Of a stretch of DNA of 64,000 nt, positions 31,641-45,400 are shown in pieces. The position numbers and the translations under genes are program-made. Each line of letters starts with the position of its first letter. The first letter of the stretch is position 1. Source of the DNA: Glandiceps talaboti. Lineage: Eukaryota > Hemichordata > Enteropneusta > Spengelidae. The DNA lies in contig NC_135564.1 in the NCBI RefSeq assembly GCF_964340395.1, positions 861,501 through 925,500 of the forward strand. The letters are read 5' to 3'. The notes below the pieces were generated by a model. That model did not search any database. It was given only the letters and a program-made list of their open reading frames with translations, and had not been told where the DNA came from.

Positions 31641-32522
31641 ATTATGTCTCATGTACATTGTGAGTTAATGAAGTAGTAACATGTATTCAAGGATAGTTGA
31701 TACAGTAATTCTGACATTATTTTAGCTGTGAATATATACCACAGGCTTTGAGGCTACGTCATGACTTAAATCCATCCAACTATGTGATCAAAATTATGAT
31801 GAAAATAAATCAAGATGCAAAAAGAGAATGGGTTGAAGAGAGATAATCCGAGTTTGATATGAATCTAGTTTCAAAACATGTCAACTGTGACTGGAATCTA
31901 AAATGACAACAATTTAAAACCATATGTGATCTCTCAGTAGAAATGAGCACAAAATATAACTGGATACCAGACATAGACTCAACATACACTACATGAATAT
32001 TTTGATAGCCAGTTTTTATCAACCATGTCTTTCTGTAATTACTGTTTTGGCCAATCCCCGTATGTAGCTGTAGTAGCTTGGTTGATTTATCTTCATTATA
32101 GATATTATGTAGCCATTTAGTCTGTAGCAATTGAACAAATGCAATCTATGTGTAAACAATGTCAACAAAGGAGATATGTAAATGTATGCAAATTAATCAC
32201 AAGTGACACTTGATATGAAGGATACTGACGAGGTTGGTGACCTTTATGCAAATCAAGGGAGTCTTAATTTGTACAATGGTTTAAAGGTCATTGGGGGAAA
32301 TTATAGATTGATTTTATACCTGCTACGTAAAAGCATAAAATTGTGAACACTAGTAAGAAAACACCCATAAGGGTCAACCTTATGTGATGGGTAGCTATTA
32401 TTGCCAAGTTTGGTTATGTAAGTATAATAGATTCCAAATCTAAAATGATAGGTTGGTAAACACCCATAAGGGTCACATTTGTGAGATGGATTGGATAATT
32501 ACATACAAAGTAATGTCCAAGT

Positions 32523-32634
32523 ATAGACTGTAAGATATGTTGTATCATTCTGCCTTCACCGTCCTGCTCCATCGACAAAAGGGTTGGCTGATGTGTGAGG
32601 GTGCCCTGTCATGGCGTAACATACAGACTGTCTA
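32523..32634. mobile_element. TAGACTGTAAG palindromic element, copy 4
   Basis: TATAGACTGTAAGATATG at the left, CATACAGACTGTCTATA at the right, with TGTGAGGGTGCCCTGTCATG inside. Same family as 25412-25623. Confidence 0.6.
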
Positions 32635-33120
32635 TAAGAAACTACCAACCATCTCAATTGTACCATGTAGTGGAATTATGTAGTGTATATTTTGAAGTCA
32701 TACATACAATATGTAATCTGGTTAATTCACAACTATTCTGCTATCTTCGGTGATCTTTTTATTTTTATTTGAATATATATGATGATAATAAATTTGTACA
32801 AAAGAAATAAACAAAAGTCATCAAAGTGAAAAAAAAAGTATTTTGTGTTTTATTAAATTCACACATATGGGAATTATTGTAAGGAATATTAGTGCGCCAC
32901 CTGTGGTCTATTCTGTTACCAAAGACTACCCTTGTTTATCTACTTGACATGTCTGCCTTGCTGGTGGCTAGGTCGAATCCCTGGGGTCAAAATATAGCTC
33001 CACAAAACACCAACATTGTGTATGGTTTCAGAAGAATGTCACCAAAAATGTGAAAAGTAGGAATTTGAAGACACATGATATATTGTAGTCGTACGAATTC
33101 GTATAGAAATTAATGTTATG

Positions 33121-33159
33121 TAGGTGACGTCACATTACATGTAGTTATGACGTCACCTG
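33121..33159. promoter_or_regulatory. Paired CRE sites in an inverted arrangement
   Basis: Two TGACGTCA octamers at 33125-33132 and 33148-33155 inside a near-palindrome (AGGTGACGTCAC ... TGACGTCACCT around ACATGT). CRE octamers bind CREB/ATF bZIP dimers. No neighbouring gene start is evident, so function is unproven. Confidence 0.4.
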
Positions 33160-34455
33160 TTGTCTTTGTCATATAGTTCTGAATCATGAAGAAATAAAGT
33201 TTTACAGGAGATATACTTCTTGTAGTATGCTTTAACATAATGAATAATTGCATTCAAAGCAGTCAAAAGTTATATAGGACGTTCAAAGGGGGGAGGGGTG
33301 ATGTCAGAAAGGGGGTGGGGTTGAAGTAATATCAGTCATATCTTCCATATACACTCACTAAAGTGATTGATATTTTTATTGCTGTATTGATAATCTTGAA
33401 ATATTGATTAGTATTGATCATGTTAGTATCACAGGTCATTCAATGGAAACCACTGGGACTGTGCTTGTATCTGTTGTCACAACTGTTGCTATAGCGACAC
33501 TACGATCACCCCAAAGAATGGTAGCTTCAATTCACAATCCATACAAACAACAAGGTACCGGAAATGGCACATACCCAGCATGTTGCATTGTTTGAAATAG
33601 GTTTCCTTCAAGAGCTAGAAAGAAAAACAAGACAATAGCTTTGTACTCCTTCTTTCTTAAATCTATTGTTTTGACAAGGACAAAACAGACACTGTCCATT
33701 TGAGAATGGTGGCAAGCTTTTGATAGGATGTTAAAAAGTCGATGACAATGACTGCCTTGTACTTTTTCTAACCGCTCCTTGACCTCTCTCTCTCATATTA
33801 TCCTCTAATTGCAAGTTTAAGGTTATAAATCTGAACTCTGGAGTTTATGACCAAACAAAGGGCTTCTTGTTAAAGTTCATTGACCCTAAAATGTTATATT
33901 AAAGTACTATACATTTAACCAATAACATTTCAAAACATTAGTTTTTACTTTGATCAAGAAAACTTCAACCTATTTTCAGTTAAAGTCATAAAAAAGTGAG
34001 TCACCGTACAAATTTTTTAAATAGAGGGCAAAATTATGTAAAATTCAGCCATTTTTGAATCCAATATGGCTGCCTAAAACTGTGACGAGATATCATAGAT
34101 AATCATGTGCACAAAACAATTGTGATTATTTTAGATTGTTGTGTAGATCTTTTATCCCAGGGTCTATGATCATTACAGGCCAAAACTTGAAAGCAATGAA
34201 ATATTTCTTGTTAAAAGTTGAACAAAATATAGTCTTGGCATTGTTAGGAGTTCCTAGCTTTATTGTGTAGAATACCTCAGCCCAGTGTACAGAAGGCCTT
34301 TTAGCTTATAAGCCAGATTTGCTAATTCTATCAGAGGGCTTTCACAATGCAGGGTTAGTGAAAATGACTTTTCTGGGCCCCCCAGCATAAAGAATTGCAG
34401 GAAAGATGAAATAAGCCTCGCCATCATTCCCTTAATGCCCCAGTATCTGTTATGG

Positions 34456-34595
34456 AAACTCTGGGTCCCCTAAACATAAAGAAATGTAGGAAACTCTGGG
34501 TCCCCTAAACATAAAGAAATGTAGGAAACTCTGGGTCCCCTATGCATAATGAATTGTAGGAAACTCTGGGTCCCCTACACATAAAGAATTGTAGC
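34456..34595. repeat. 35-bp minisatellite, four copies
   Basis: AAACTCTGGGTCCCCTAAAC at 34456, 34491, 34526 and 34561. Confidence 0.88.
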
Positions 34596-34774
34596 TAAAG
34601 TTATCATTGCATGTATTTTTGTCTATATAGACTAGCATTAAATTTTACATGTTGATGAAAATTTCTTGAACTGTTGGTCACCAAAATATTGTGTTGGAAT
34701 GGTATTTTCAGATCATATCTGAATTACTTGTATAAGATCTAACAGTTGGTAGACATCATTTAAAATGTGTTAAA

Positions 34775-35925
34775 GTCATTGGAATAATGTAAGAAATTAA
34801 ACATTGAAATAATGTAAGAAATTAAACATTGGAATAATGTAGAAATTAAACATTGGAATAATGTAAGAAATTAAACATTGGAATAATGTAAGAAATTAAA
34901 CATTGGACTAATGTAAGAACTTAAACATTGGAACAACGTAAGAAATTATACATTGGAATAATGTAAGAAATTAAACATTGAAATAATGTAGAAATTAAAC
35001 ATTGGAATAATGTAAGAAATTAAACATTGGAATAATGTAAGAAATTAAACATTGAAATAATGTAAGAAATTAAACATTGGAATAATGTAGAAATTAAACA
35101 TTGGAATAATGTAAGAAATTAAACATTGGAATAATGTAAGAAATTAAACATTGGACTAATGTAAGAACTTAAACATTGGAACAACGTAAGAAATTATACA
35201 TTGGAATAATGTAAGAAATTAAACATTGAAATAATGTAGAAATTAAACATTGGAATAATGTAAGAAATTAAACATTGGAATAATGTAAGAAATTAAACAT
35301 TGGAATAATGTAGAAATTAAACATTGGAATAATGTAAGAAATTAAACATTGAAATAATGTAAGAACTTGAACATTGGAATAATGTAAGAAATTAAACATT
35401 GGACTAATGTAAGAACTTGAACATTGGAATAATATAGAAATTAAACATTGGAATAATGTAAGAAATTAAACATTGGAATAATGTAAGAATTTAAACTTTG
35501 GAATAATGTAACAAATTAAAACATCGGAATAATGTAGAAATTAAACATTGGAATAATGTAGAAATTAAACATTGGAATAATGTAGAAATTAAACAATGGA
35601 ATAATGTAAGAAATTAACATTGGAATAATGTAAGAACTTAAACTTTGGAATAATGTAACAAATTAAACATTGGAATAATGTAGAAATTAAACATTGGAAT
35701 AATATAGAAATTAATCATTGAAATAATGTAGAAATTAAACATTGGAATAATGTAAGAACTTAAACATTGGAATAATGTAGAAATTAACATTTGAATAATG
35801 TAACAAATTAAACATTGGAATAATGTAGAAATTAACATTTGAATAATGTAGAAATTAAACATTGGAATAATGTAGAAATTAACATTTGAATAATGTAGAA
35901 ATTAAACATTGGAATAACATAAGAA
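34775..35925. repeat. 25-bp minisatellite (1.15 kb)
   Basis: About 45 units of AATAATGTAAGAAATTAAAC plus ATTGG, with deletions (GTAGAAATT) and substitutions. Blocks of about 260 bp recur (near 34905 and 35157, both with ACTAATGTAAGAAC), showing segmental amplification of several units at once. Confidence 0.95.
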
Positions 35926-36364
35926 TACAAAACAAATGTAACCACAAACATTTTTAATACACATTTTGCAGCTTTGTCATCACAACTTCTTTATTTAGCT
36001 TTCACTTTACCAAATGATTTAACATTTCAACATAAACTGCATGAAAATTTTACGACTCTTGAAAGATGATAAATAAATGAAAACCAAGTCAAATTTTTTA
36101 TTATAAAATATATATTTTCTCTTTTATAAATGATATGAGGGACACCATGATGTGTTCACACACTTGGACAATAAAAACTCTTTATAATGTCAGTTGCAGT
36201 GTAGCGTATAGGTTTGAAAATCTTTGGAGAGTTATCAGGTGATCGCAGTCTTCAATATTTGCCTGTAATGATACCAGGAATGCTTAAAGTGGCACAAACT
36301 GAGTTTATAAACTCTTTACTCAATACTTACACAAACTCTAGTATAATGTTTATGTAAATACTGT

Positions 36365-36965
36365 GAGTGAAGGTATAAATTGTAACAATACTATATAGGA
36401 ACTAGATTGTGAGTGGAGGTATAAATTGTAACAATACTATATAGGAACTAGATTGTGAGTGGAGGTATAAATTGTAACAATACTGTATAGGAACTAGACT
36501 GTGAGTGGAGGTATAAATTGTAACAATACTATATAGGAACTAGATTGTGAGTGGAGGTGTAAATGGTCATGATACCGTTTAGGAACTAGACTATGTGAGT
36601 GGAGGTGTAAATGGTCATGATACTGTATAGGAACTAGACTGTGAGTGGAGGTGTAAATCGTAACGATACTGTATAGGAACTAGACTAGTGAGTGGAGGTG
36701 TAAATGGTAACGATACTGTATAGGAACTAGACTGTGAGTGGAGGTGTAAATGGTAACGATACTGTATAGGAACTAGACTGTGAGTGGAGGTGTAAATGGT
36801 AACGATACTGTATAGGAACTAGACTGTGAGTGGAGGTGTAAATGGTAACGATACTGTATAGGAACTAGACTGTGAGTGGAGGTGTAAATGGTAACGATAC
36901 TGTATAGGAACTAGACTGTGAGTGGAGGTGTAAATGGTAACAATACTGTATAGGAACTAGACTAT
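36365..36965. repeat. 46-bp minisatellite, 13 copies
   Basis: Unit contains GTGAGTGGAGGTGTAAATGG and TATAGGAACTAGACT. Left units (TATAAATTGTAACAATAC) are older variants; the right-hand units from about 36690 are almost identical, so the array is growing from that side. Confidence 0.93.
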
Positions 36966-37749
36966 ATCAATACATGTCTTCTATAACATTACACTTTGTG
37001 GTCTAACATTGTTAGAACAGGTGATTACATACTATAGGGATTTCCAATGCTTTGTTATTGAACCATTTATATTCTAAAACCGGGTTTCAGTTCAATGCAA
37101 GTGATAGCTGAGTATGCTTCAGTAAGTACAATACTGTGAATATCTTTTAAATATGCAGCAAAAAATATGCTCCAAAATGTCTAAACTCAGCTTGTGTCCC
37201 TTGAAAACTTTTAACATTTTGATAATAAACGCTTTGTAACTATTAAAATATTTACTTTGCACTACATCATTTTCTACTTTGCCACAATACTTGCAATTAA
37301 TTTCAGGGTTATCTCTAAACAGCGCCCTCATACAATGTTATGTCAAATACTATTGTTTTATCAATATGGTACTACTACTGAGGGCACTGTTCTCTTCAAT
37401 AAGCACAATATAGTGTTTGGATTGCAATACATTGGACATTTCTTCAAACTTGAGGTTTAGTGATGCAGATAACATTTTAACATTTTTCCATTTGTGTTTT
37501 TAAGACTTAGCAAAAAATTGTGCACAATATTGCTATATTTGTAAGTATTCATCTGGTAAAACAAATTGCACTTTTATGTAGTTCAACATGTACAGAATTC
37601 TTGATGGCAAGTGAGAAATTGGTGATAAGAAATCAATTGTAAACAAGTATATGTTTAGTCTTACACTCTGTAGTTTTATTATTACAGCAGTATGAAAAGC
37701 TAAGACTGATACGATAATATAAAATGACTAAACATGACTACATACCATA

Positions 37750-38110
37750 AATAGTTGACAGTAATAACAACAATAATAATAATAACAATAACGTTCTTAT
37801 CTAACTCTTTCAAAACACATTGTTCTCAAAGTGCTTTACAATAATTACCCAGGCTTGTGTAGACCCGTGATGGCACGATGGCTCCTTAACTCTCTGGAAA
37901 GTATACAATGCCATTGCTGTCACCCCCTGAGGCACATAGGATTATAGTCAGCAATCAAACCAGGTCCCCAGTTCTACAGCTGGGTTAGCTGAGGCACGCT
38001 TGTGGTTCAAATCTTGCCCAAGGACTTTAGCCATTCAAACAGCTGTGGTAAACCTCAAACTAACAAGATCTAAATTGCAAGCCAGCTCCTCTAACCACTT
38101 GGCCATACAT
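37750..38110 (-). mobile_element. tRNA-derived SINE-like element, copy 2
   Basis: Minus-strand reading: head ATGGCCAAGTGGTTAGAGG with A-box-like sequence at about 38100, body with CTAAAGTCCTTGGGCAAG and CTGGGGACCTGGTTTG, tail AAAGCACTTTGAG then (TTATTG)n at about 37765. The AAAGCNCTTTGAG tail resembles 3' ends shared by SINEs and L2/CR1-type LINEs. Confidence 0.65.
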
Positions 38111-38734
38111 CAGTACAGTACATCATCACATACTTCATTGCTTTATGAACAGACTTCAAAGTCTGACTTTAGCAAGGCCATAACTCATATGAATTATTAT
38201 AGTATGTCATTTCCTAGTAATGAATACAATCATTCTTATCTGAACAATAACACATAATATATGATGCTATTTTTATCAAGTCATAAATTATTGATATTTC
38301 CTATCATAAAGAGTGTCATAAATAAATGTCATATATACAATGAAACATACAAATAGGTGTCAGATACCAGTATGTGTACATTTCATATACACACAATCAT
38401 TCAAGTTTACGTTACTCTAGTTAACTAGTTTGCAATGTTTAATAACTTCACTTTAGTCTCAGATGTATATGATTTGTAAAAATAAGTCAAAAGTTATATA
38501 TTCACCAGTTTACAAATTGAAAACTTTTTCATCATGGCATTCTATGTACAAAATTCTGTAATATTATGTGAGTTATTACGGTAGCATTATTTCTATAAAT
38601 CATAGCAGCCATAAATCATGAACAGTGATTGGTTACTTTAAATTCTCCTTGACTTATGATTGGTCAATTTTAATTCACAGCTAACAATGATTGGTCAATT
38701 TTAATTCACAGTTAACAATGATTGGTCAATTTCA

Positions 38735-38786
38735 ATTTTCACTGCCTGATGATTGATTTCTTGATTGATTATTGATTGATTGATTG

Positions 38787-38824
<38 letters not shown>

Positions 38825-38825
38825 T
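38735..38825. repeat. (GATT)n microsatellite with GATTGGTCAATTTTAATTCA repeats
   Basis: Tandem GATT run preceded by three copies of an approximately 40-bp unit carrying GATTGGTCAATT (about 38620-38735). Confidence 0.88.
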
Positions 38826-38975
38826 AAATTGTCAGTCACGGGTGATTAGTCAGTTTTCAGTTTTCAATAACTGGTCGTCTTATGTTCTCATCACTCTGAA
38901 TTGAAAAGACACAAATTTGAATTTGTGACAACTAATAAATATAAATAAGAATTCAAAGTAGCCAAAGTATCGTGT

Positions 38976-38981
38976 TTTATT
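38976..38981 (-). terminator. Candidate CRPPA poly(A) signal
   Basis: TTTATT on the plus strand is AATAAA for CRPPA, about 380 bp after the stop codon. Other AATAAA-like hexamers further left are possible. Confidence 0.35.
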
Positions 38982-39254
38982 GTCAGTGAACTCAAAGTGA
39001 ATTCTATAAACTCTATCTGTAAGGTATAATTATAAACAGTTTCTGTGGGCTTACAGGATTAATAACCACTATTTCATACTATCCAACACTGATAAGACTT
39101 CAGCAGCAACTCAGACAAGGAGTTGGTTATAACCCGCTACACAAACTTTAATATTAGCTCCAGTAGAGGACTGCTAATCTGTACATGTCAAACAATGTGT
39201 CAACATTTTGACAACTAAAGGGTATAAGTATTAGTAATAATACAATGTAATAAC

Positions 39255-39380
39255 AATCTTCTTGGGAAGTGGAAGATGCAAAGTTCATGGGAGTTGAAAA
39301 ACCTCAAAGTTCATGGGAGTTGAAAAACTGCAAAGTTCTTGGGAAGTGGAAGACTGCAAAGTTCATGGGAGTTGAAAAAC
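39255..39380. repeat. Repeat derived from the CRPPA stop-codon segment
   Basis: Three to four copies of a 38-39-bp unit with GCAAAGTTCATGGGAGTTG. The rightmost copy (39363 onward) is the end of the CRPPA coding sequence (minus-strand QLP then TGA). The others lie immediately downstream in the 3'UTR, so the coding end has been locally amplified. Confidence 0.8.
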
Positions 39381-39461
39381 TTGACCAGAGAAGGCAAGAT
39401 TTCTGTGGAAAACCAACTCTGTGATCATATTGGCCGCTTCTGTATTTGAAGATCCACTTTC
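39363..39461 (-). CDS. CRPPA: CRPPA exon 9 (C-terminus)
   Basis: Acceptor GTTGCAG, 32 codons and [23 protein letters not shown] corresponds to the human IIIASLIKERNSGLIGQ end. Confidence 0.85.
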   Translation of the reverse strand, partial: ESGSSNTEAANMITELVFHRNLAFSGQVFQLP

Positions 39462-42400
39462 CTGCAACAAATATGAAAAATAAGAGACACACAAAGTAAG
39501 ATGGTATGATATTATCTCCAACACTTTACGATATTATAATATCTCCATCACTTTACAATATTATTTCCAAGACTTTACAACAGAGATATTTTCTTCACTG
39601 TCTCTCATCATCAAATGATTTAAACTGTTTTAACAAAAAGAGTTAGTTGTCTTTTCCAAAGACTGTGGACATATCACCTGAACAATAAACTGTCCCATAT
39701 GCTTAAATACAGATAGTACAAACAGAAGTGAGATGTTTGGGGTAGTGAGGTGTTTGGGGTAGTGAGGTGTTTGGGGTAGTGAGGTGTTTAGGGTAGTGAG
39801 GTGTTTGGGGTAGTGAGGTGTTTGGGGAAGTGAGGTGTTTGGGGAAGTGAGGTGTTTGGGGTAGTGAGATGTTTGGGGTAGTGAGGTGTTTGGGGTAGTG
39901 AGGTGTTTGGGGTAGTGAGGTGTTTGGGGAAGTGAGGTGTTTGGGGAAGTGAGGTGTTTGGGGTAGTGAGATGTTTGGGGTAGTGAGGTGTTTGGGGTAG
40001 TGAGGTGTTTGGGGTAGTGTTACTGGTAATTTACATCTACAATGTCTATTATTTAAACAATTGTGACTATATTGCTGATTGTCTGATGGAAAAAAATAAC
40101 TCTAGTTACAGCTAGTGCAGCTTTAATGGTTGATTCTGATATCATCACCTTCTGTCATAGTCAGTCATTGGTCACATAGGAGATGACCAAGTCACCTTCT
40201 GTCCTAATCAGTCATTGGTCACATAGGAGACAACCAAGTCACCTTTTGTCATAGTCAGTCATTGGTCACATAGGAGACAACCAAGTCACCTTCTGTCCTA
40301 ATCAGTCATTGGTCACATAGGAGACAACCAAGTCACCTTTTGTCATAGTCAGTCATTGGTCACATAGGAGACAACCAAGTCACCTTTTGTCATAGTCAGT
40401 CATTGGTCACATAGGAGATGACCAAGTCACCTTTTGTCCTAATCAGCCATTGGTCACATTGGAAACGACCAAGTCACCTTTTGTCCTAATCAGTCATTGG
40501 TCACATAGGAGACAACCAAGTCATCTTTTGTCCTAATCAGTCATTGGTCACATAGGAGACGACCAAGTCACCTTTTGTCCTAATCAGCCATTGGTCACAT
40601 TGGAAACGACCAAGTCACCTTTTGTCCTAATCAGTCATTGGTCACATAGGAGACAACCAAGTCATCTTTTGTCATAGTCAGTCATTGGTCACATAGGAGA
40701 CAACCAAGTCACCTTTTGTCATAGTCAGTCATTGGTCACATAGTAGACAACCAAGTCACCTTTTGTCATAGTCAGTCATTGGTCACATAGTAGACAACCA
40801 AGTCACCTTTTGTCCTAATCAGTCATTGGTCACATAGGAGATGACCAAGTCACCTTTTGTCATAGTCAGTCATAGTCAGTCATTGGTCACATAGGAAACA
40901 ACCAAGTCACCTTCTGTCATAGTCAGTCATTGGTCACATAGGATGCGATCAAATAAAAAATGTTACAGTTATAATTAAAGTGTACAACATACCTCTTTGT
41001 TGATAATAACTATGTTGACACACAGTCCACCTGATCTGCCTTGCTCACTCAGTTTCTTACACAGCTCTCTACTTTTAAGATAAACTTTGCAGTCAGGGTT
41101 GCTATGGGATACCACAATCACAACTGATCCACCATATTGGATTTGAGTTTGCATTTTTGCAAAGATCTGTTGTACAGTATTACTCACTTCTTCAAGTGAA
41201 GAATTCTGTAAAATTGGGAAGAATTGATAGTTTAAATGCATGGATTTTGTTGAGGTTAGTTCTTACTGAGTTACTGTCAACTGTATATTCACAACTTTCT
41301 AACATTTTTGTAACAGCACCCTCTATAGGTATAGTATTACCATTAAAACCAGTAAAATGCTATACCGCTGGCCTGAATCACAACAATTACTCTCTGGAAG
41401 TTGACCTGTAACTCCCCCCTCCATTATAGCAAGTTCTTTGTAACATCCTTTATTGGTAGAATATTACGGTGTAAGAACAGCTAAGGACATCACCCCACTG
41501 CCCTCAACAATTTACCCCTCTACGTTCTAGCTCTGGCGGTAGAGCTGTACTCCATTCTAGCAAGTTCTTTGTAACAATAGCCTCTAAAGGTTAGAGTATT
41601 ACCATGTAAAATAAAAACAAAAACTTCATCACACTGCCTTCAATCCAAACAATTACCATTGTTAATGCAGACCTAAGTTCCAGACCACCATGCCACTTGA
41701 AAACACAACATGCATATCATTACAGTATAGTTAAAGGCCCTAAGTTGGCTTAGGTTTTAAAGACCCATGATTCCATCCCAGGTTCTCACATAAGAGCTTT
41801 CTAATCAGTGGAATCATGAGGATTACATAGAATTATTCTTTTTTGTTCCAAGTGGGTCAACTTTTTCTATAGCTCTATCAGATAACCTGCACCTAAATTT
41901 TAATCCTAATCAGAACTCTGGGCCTTAAAAGTAGTTTGGTCTGAACACAAGTATAAGCTTGTCTAATGCATACGTTGTTTTTGTGAGATAGTGGATTCAA
42001 ACTTTGGGCTTAAAAATGTCAAAATTAGCATTCATACTTACTGTACAAACAACTACTGAATTAACAGTCTCTATGACATCATCAACCTTGCTGTATACTG
42101 ACAACATCTATTGTGAAATAAAATAAAAACAGTCTCTTAATGTAAGAAAAAAACTATAAAAACAATTTCATTTCATAGACAGTGATTCAACAAAATATTA
42201 CATAAACAGTGCAATGCAACCTGATGTTAATTCTAGGCATTATTTTCATGCACACAACCCCCCCCCCCCACACACACACACCCATGCACACAAACCCATA
42301 CACACATGCACATGCACACAAACAGACACAGACATAGACTAGACACAAACACACATACACACCCACACACACACACAAACCCATAAACACACACAAACCC

Positions 42401-45400
42401 ACACACAAACATGCACACAAACCCATACACACATGTACATGCACACAGACACAGACATAGACTAGACACACACACACACACACACTTTACCATACCATAC
42501 CATGCCCATAGTATACAGACAATACAATATTATTTAATACACATATTATAAACATTAACTGCTGAAGAAAGCTGAGTGATTTAGATGAATAGCCTTGATA
42601 TATATTAATTATACTCTCACTTCAGAATTAATACTAAATATTATTCCAAAGTAAGGAAACAAGATATTTGGTTGTAGAACTAATATTAAGTTTACCTATG
42701 GATACCAACCTGAAGCCCTTTACATCTTAATTGTTGTTCTATCTGTTGAGTCATTAATGTGGAATCTGAAGTGACTATAGCAACTGAGTTCAATTCTATA
42801 AACAACAAAATATCACGTATTAGTAGCCTGTATAAGTAAGATTTAAAAAGAAGGATATAGGGATTCATGTAGCTGCCAATGGTGGAGTGACATCACATTC
42901 ATGTAGCTGCCAATGGTGGAGTGACATCACATTCATGTAGCTGTCAATCAGGGAGTGACATCACATTCATGTAGCTGTCAATCATGGAGTGACATCACAT
43001 TCATGTAGCTGTCAATCATGGAGTGACATCACATTCATATAGCTGTCAATCATGGAGTGACATCACATTCATGTAGCTGCCAATGGTGGAGTGACATCAC
43101 ATTCATGTAGCTGTCAATCATGGAGTGACATCACATTCATGTAGCTGTCAATCATGGAGTGACATCACATTCATATAGCTGCCAATCATGGAGTGACATC
43201 ACATTCATATAGCTGTCAATCATGGAGTGACATCACATTCATGTAGCTGCCAATCATGGAGTGACATCACATTCATGTAGCTGTCAATCATGGAGTGACA
43301 TCACATTCATGTAGCTGTCAATCATGGAGTGACATCACATTCATGTAGCTGTCAATCAGGGAGTGACATCACATTCATGTAGCTGTCAATCATGGAGTGA
43401 CATCACATTCATGTAGCTGTCAATCATGGAGTGACATCACATTCATATAGCTGTCAATCATGGAGTGACATCACATTCATATAGCTGTTAATTGTGGAGT
43501 GACATCACATTCATATAGCTGTCAATCATGGAGTGACATCACATTCATATAGCTGTTAATTGTGGAGTGACATCACATTCATGTAGCTGTCAATCATGGA
43601 GTGACATCACATTCATGTAGCTGTCAATCATGGAGTGACATCACATTCATGTAGCTGTCAATCATGGAGTGACATCACATTCATGTAGTTGTGTTTATAC
43701 ATTCCATGCATAATATGGATAGGGAAATAGGTCCTGGTAGCAGAGGAGGGCAAAGTGTTAAAACTTAGATAGATTTCTACACCTTGTACCATAATTTTGG
43801 TGGCTAACCCTGGGAACAGGAGGGGAAATCAGGTAACACTTGTATATATGTCCACACCTTGTTCCATAATTATGGTAGGGCACTCTGGTAACAGAGGAGG
43901 AAAATCTGGTAAAATGTGCATATATGTCCACACCTTGTACATGTATCATAAATTAGTGTGTACCATGGTGACAGAGTTGGGAAATCTGGTAAAATCTTTG
44001 TATATATCTATATCTTTATTGTTATCATAATTTTGGTGTACACCCCTTATCAAAATTCCTAGGTAAAATTAACCTACCTCCTGCCATAGAAATGAAATAT
44101 GCTAGTGAACATATTGAATCTGTTACCTAGCAATAATTCTGTACAGAGATCTTATGATCTATTTAATCTATACTTGTACTAGTGTAACCTGATCTTACCT
44201 TTAGCTAGTCCTTCTGCCGTGTACAAATCTCTCCTGTAAGTCACCTGTAGTATGGACAATAGAAAAGAAGATTAGCGTTATAATCCTCAGAGTATGGCAA
44301 CCTGTGTAATAGTAAGAGGGATAGAAGCAAGACTCTTTAACACTCGTTACATCAAAGATGTAATTCAAAGATGACTGATTTAGTAAGTTGACTACCATTA
44401 CGTTCAAACCACAAATAGACTTCAGATGACAGTGCTTTAACAACCACAAGTTGACTCAAGGGATTCAAGCTATGGATAGCCTCTACGCTACAGAGCTCCT
44501 ACAAATTATAGTTCAGGAGAGTATGGTCTTCCATGGGGTAAATCCTTACAATTTCTCTAACATAATTCAACTGCTTGAATAATGAATAACTGTGTAATAT
44601 ATTGTTGAAGTTTATCAGTGAAGTTCAGACATAACTTTGGAGATGGAATAATGAATAACTTTGTAACATAGTAGTAGTAGTAGTAGTAGTAGAATCATTT
44701 ATTATAGTGACATGAGGTAAACAGACTACCGCAAAAAACAAAACAATTTACATTACACAACCTCCCAGCCAAATAGGCTTATATGTCACCTAAAGTGAAA
44801 TAAAACATAATTAGAACAGATTGAGGAGCTTTTTTACAATAATGAAAATATCATTTACAAGGCAAAAATAAGAGTTATGAATTAATGTACAAGTTGTCCC
44901 TTCTCCTACTTCTCCTACTACTACTACTCTACTACTATGAACCCCAATGTTGAGTCTGAACTTCATTGATAAACTTGTCATGGATTGGTTCCTTGTTTCC
45001 ACTTTCATCTCCAGTACAGACTAAGTACCCTTTGTCTTCTACATATGTGACATACGCCCTCACATGATCAATTCATCATATCTTTTATAGTCATGTAAAC
45101 AATACAGACGTATTAGTTTCATGTCAGTGAATGCATACAATGGCAAGTAATGTCTATGCCCCTCCTATGTCTAATAATACTAATTACTAAATGTGAATGC
45201 TTTGAATTATATAATGGCTTGTTACATCACACCTCACTATTCACAACAACACTTCACAAGGGCAGTAAGTTATATGATAATATGATTACTTTTCACTTTC
45301 CCACACTACTCAAGTACTTTACAATGATTCCTCCATGCATAATAATAACAACAACAGTACTACATATTTATTGCCATTATGCATTTTAAAAGTACATTTG

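Larger units (their letters stand above)
29652..39362. other. Gene-poor interval between DAZAP2-like gene and CRPPA
   Basis: Contains the 3'UTR of the DAZAP2-like gene, several dispersed elements and four large minisatellites listed separately. Reading frames of up to about 106 codons occur (for example 31810-32130 minus) but lack splice sites, domain signatures or coding-like composition. Confidence 0.55.

Noticed and set aside
31810-32130. 106-codon minus-strand frame
   Set aside because: No recognisable family, acceptor or donor; composition like translated intron.
42860-43690. CRISPR-like array
   Set aside because: Regular 34-bp period but no unique spacers: a plain eukaryotic minisatellite. 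The same holds for the 25-, 46- and 47-bp arrays.
44201-44449. 82-codon minus-strand frame over CRPPA exon 5
   Set aside because: Only 44199-44244 matches the CRPPA family, in another frame; the rest is intron.
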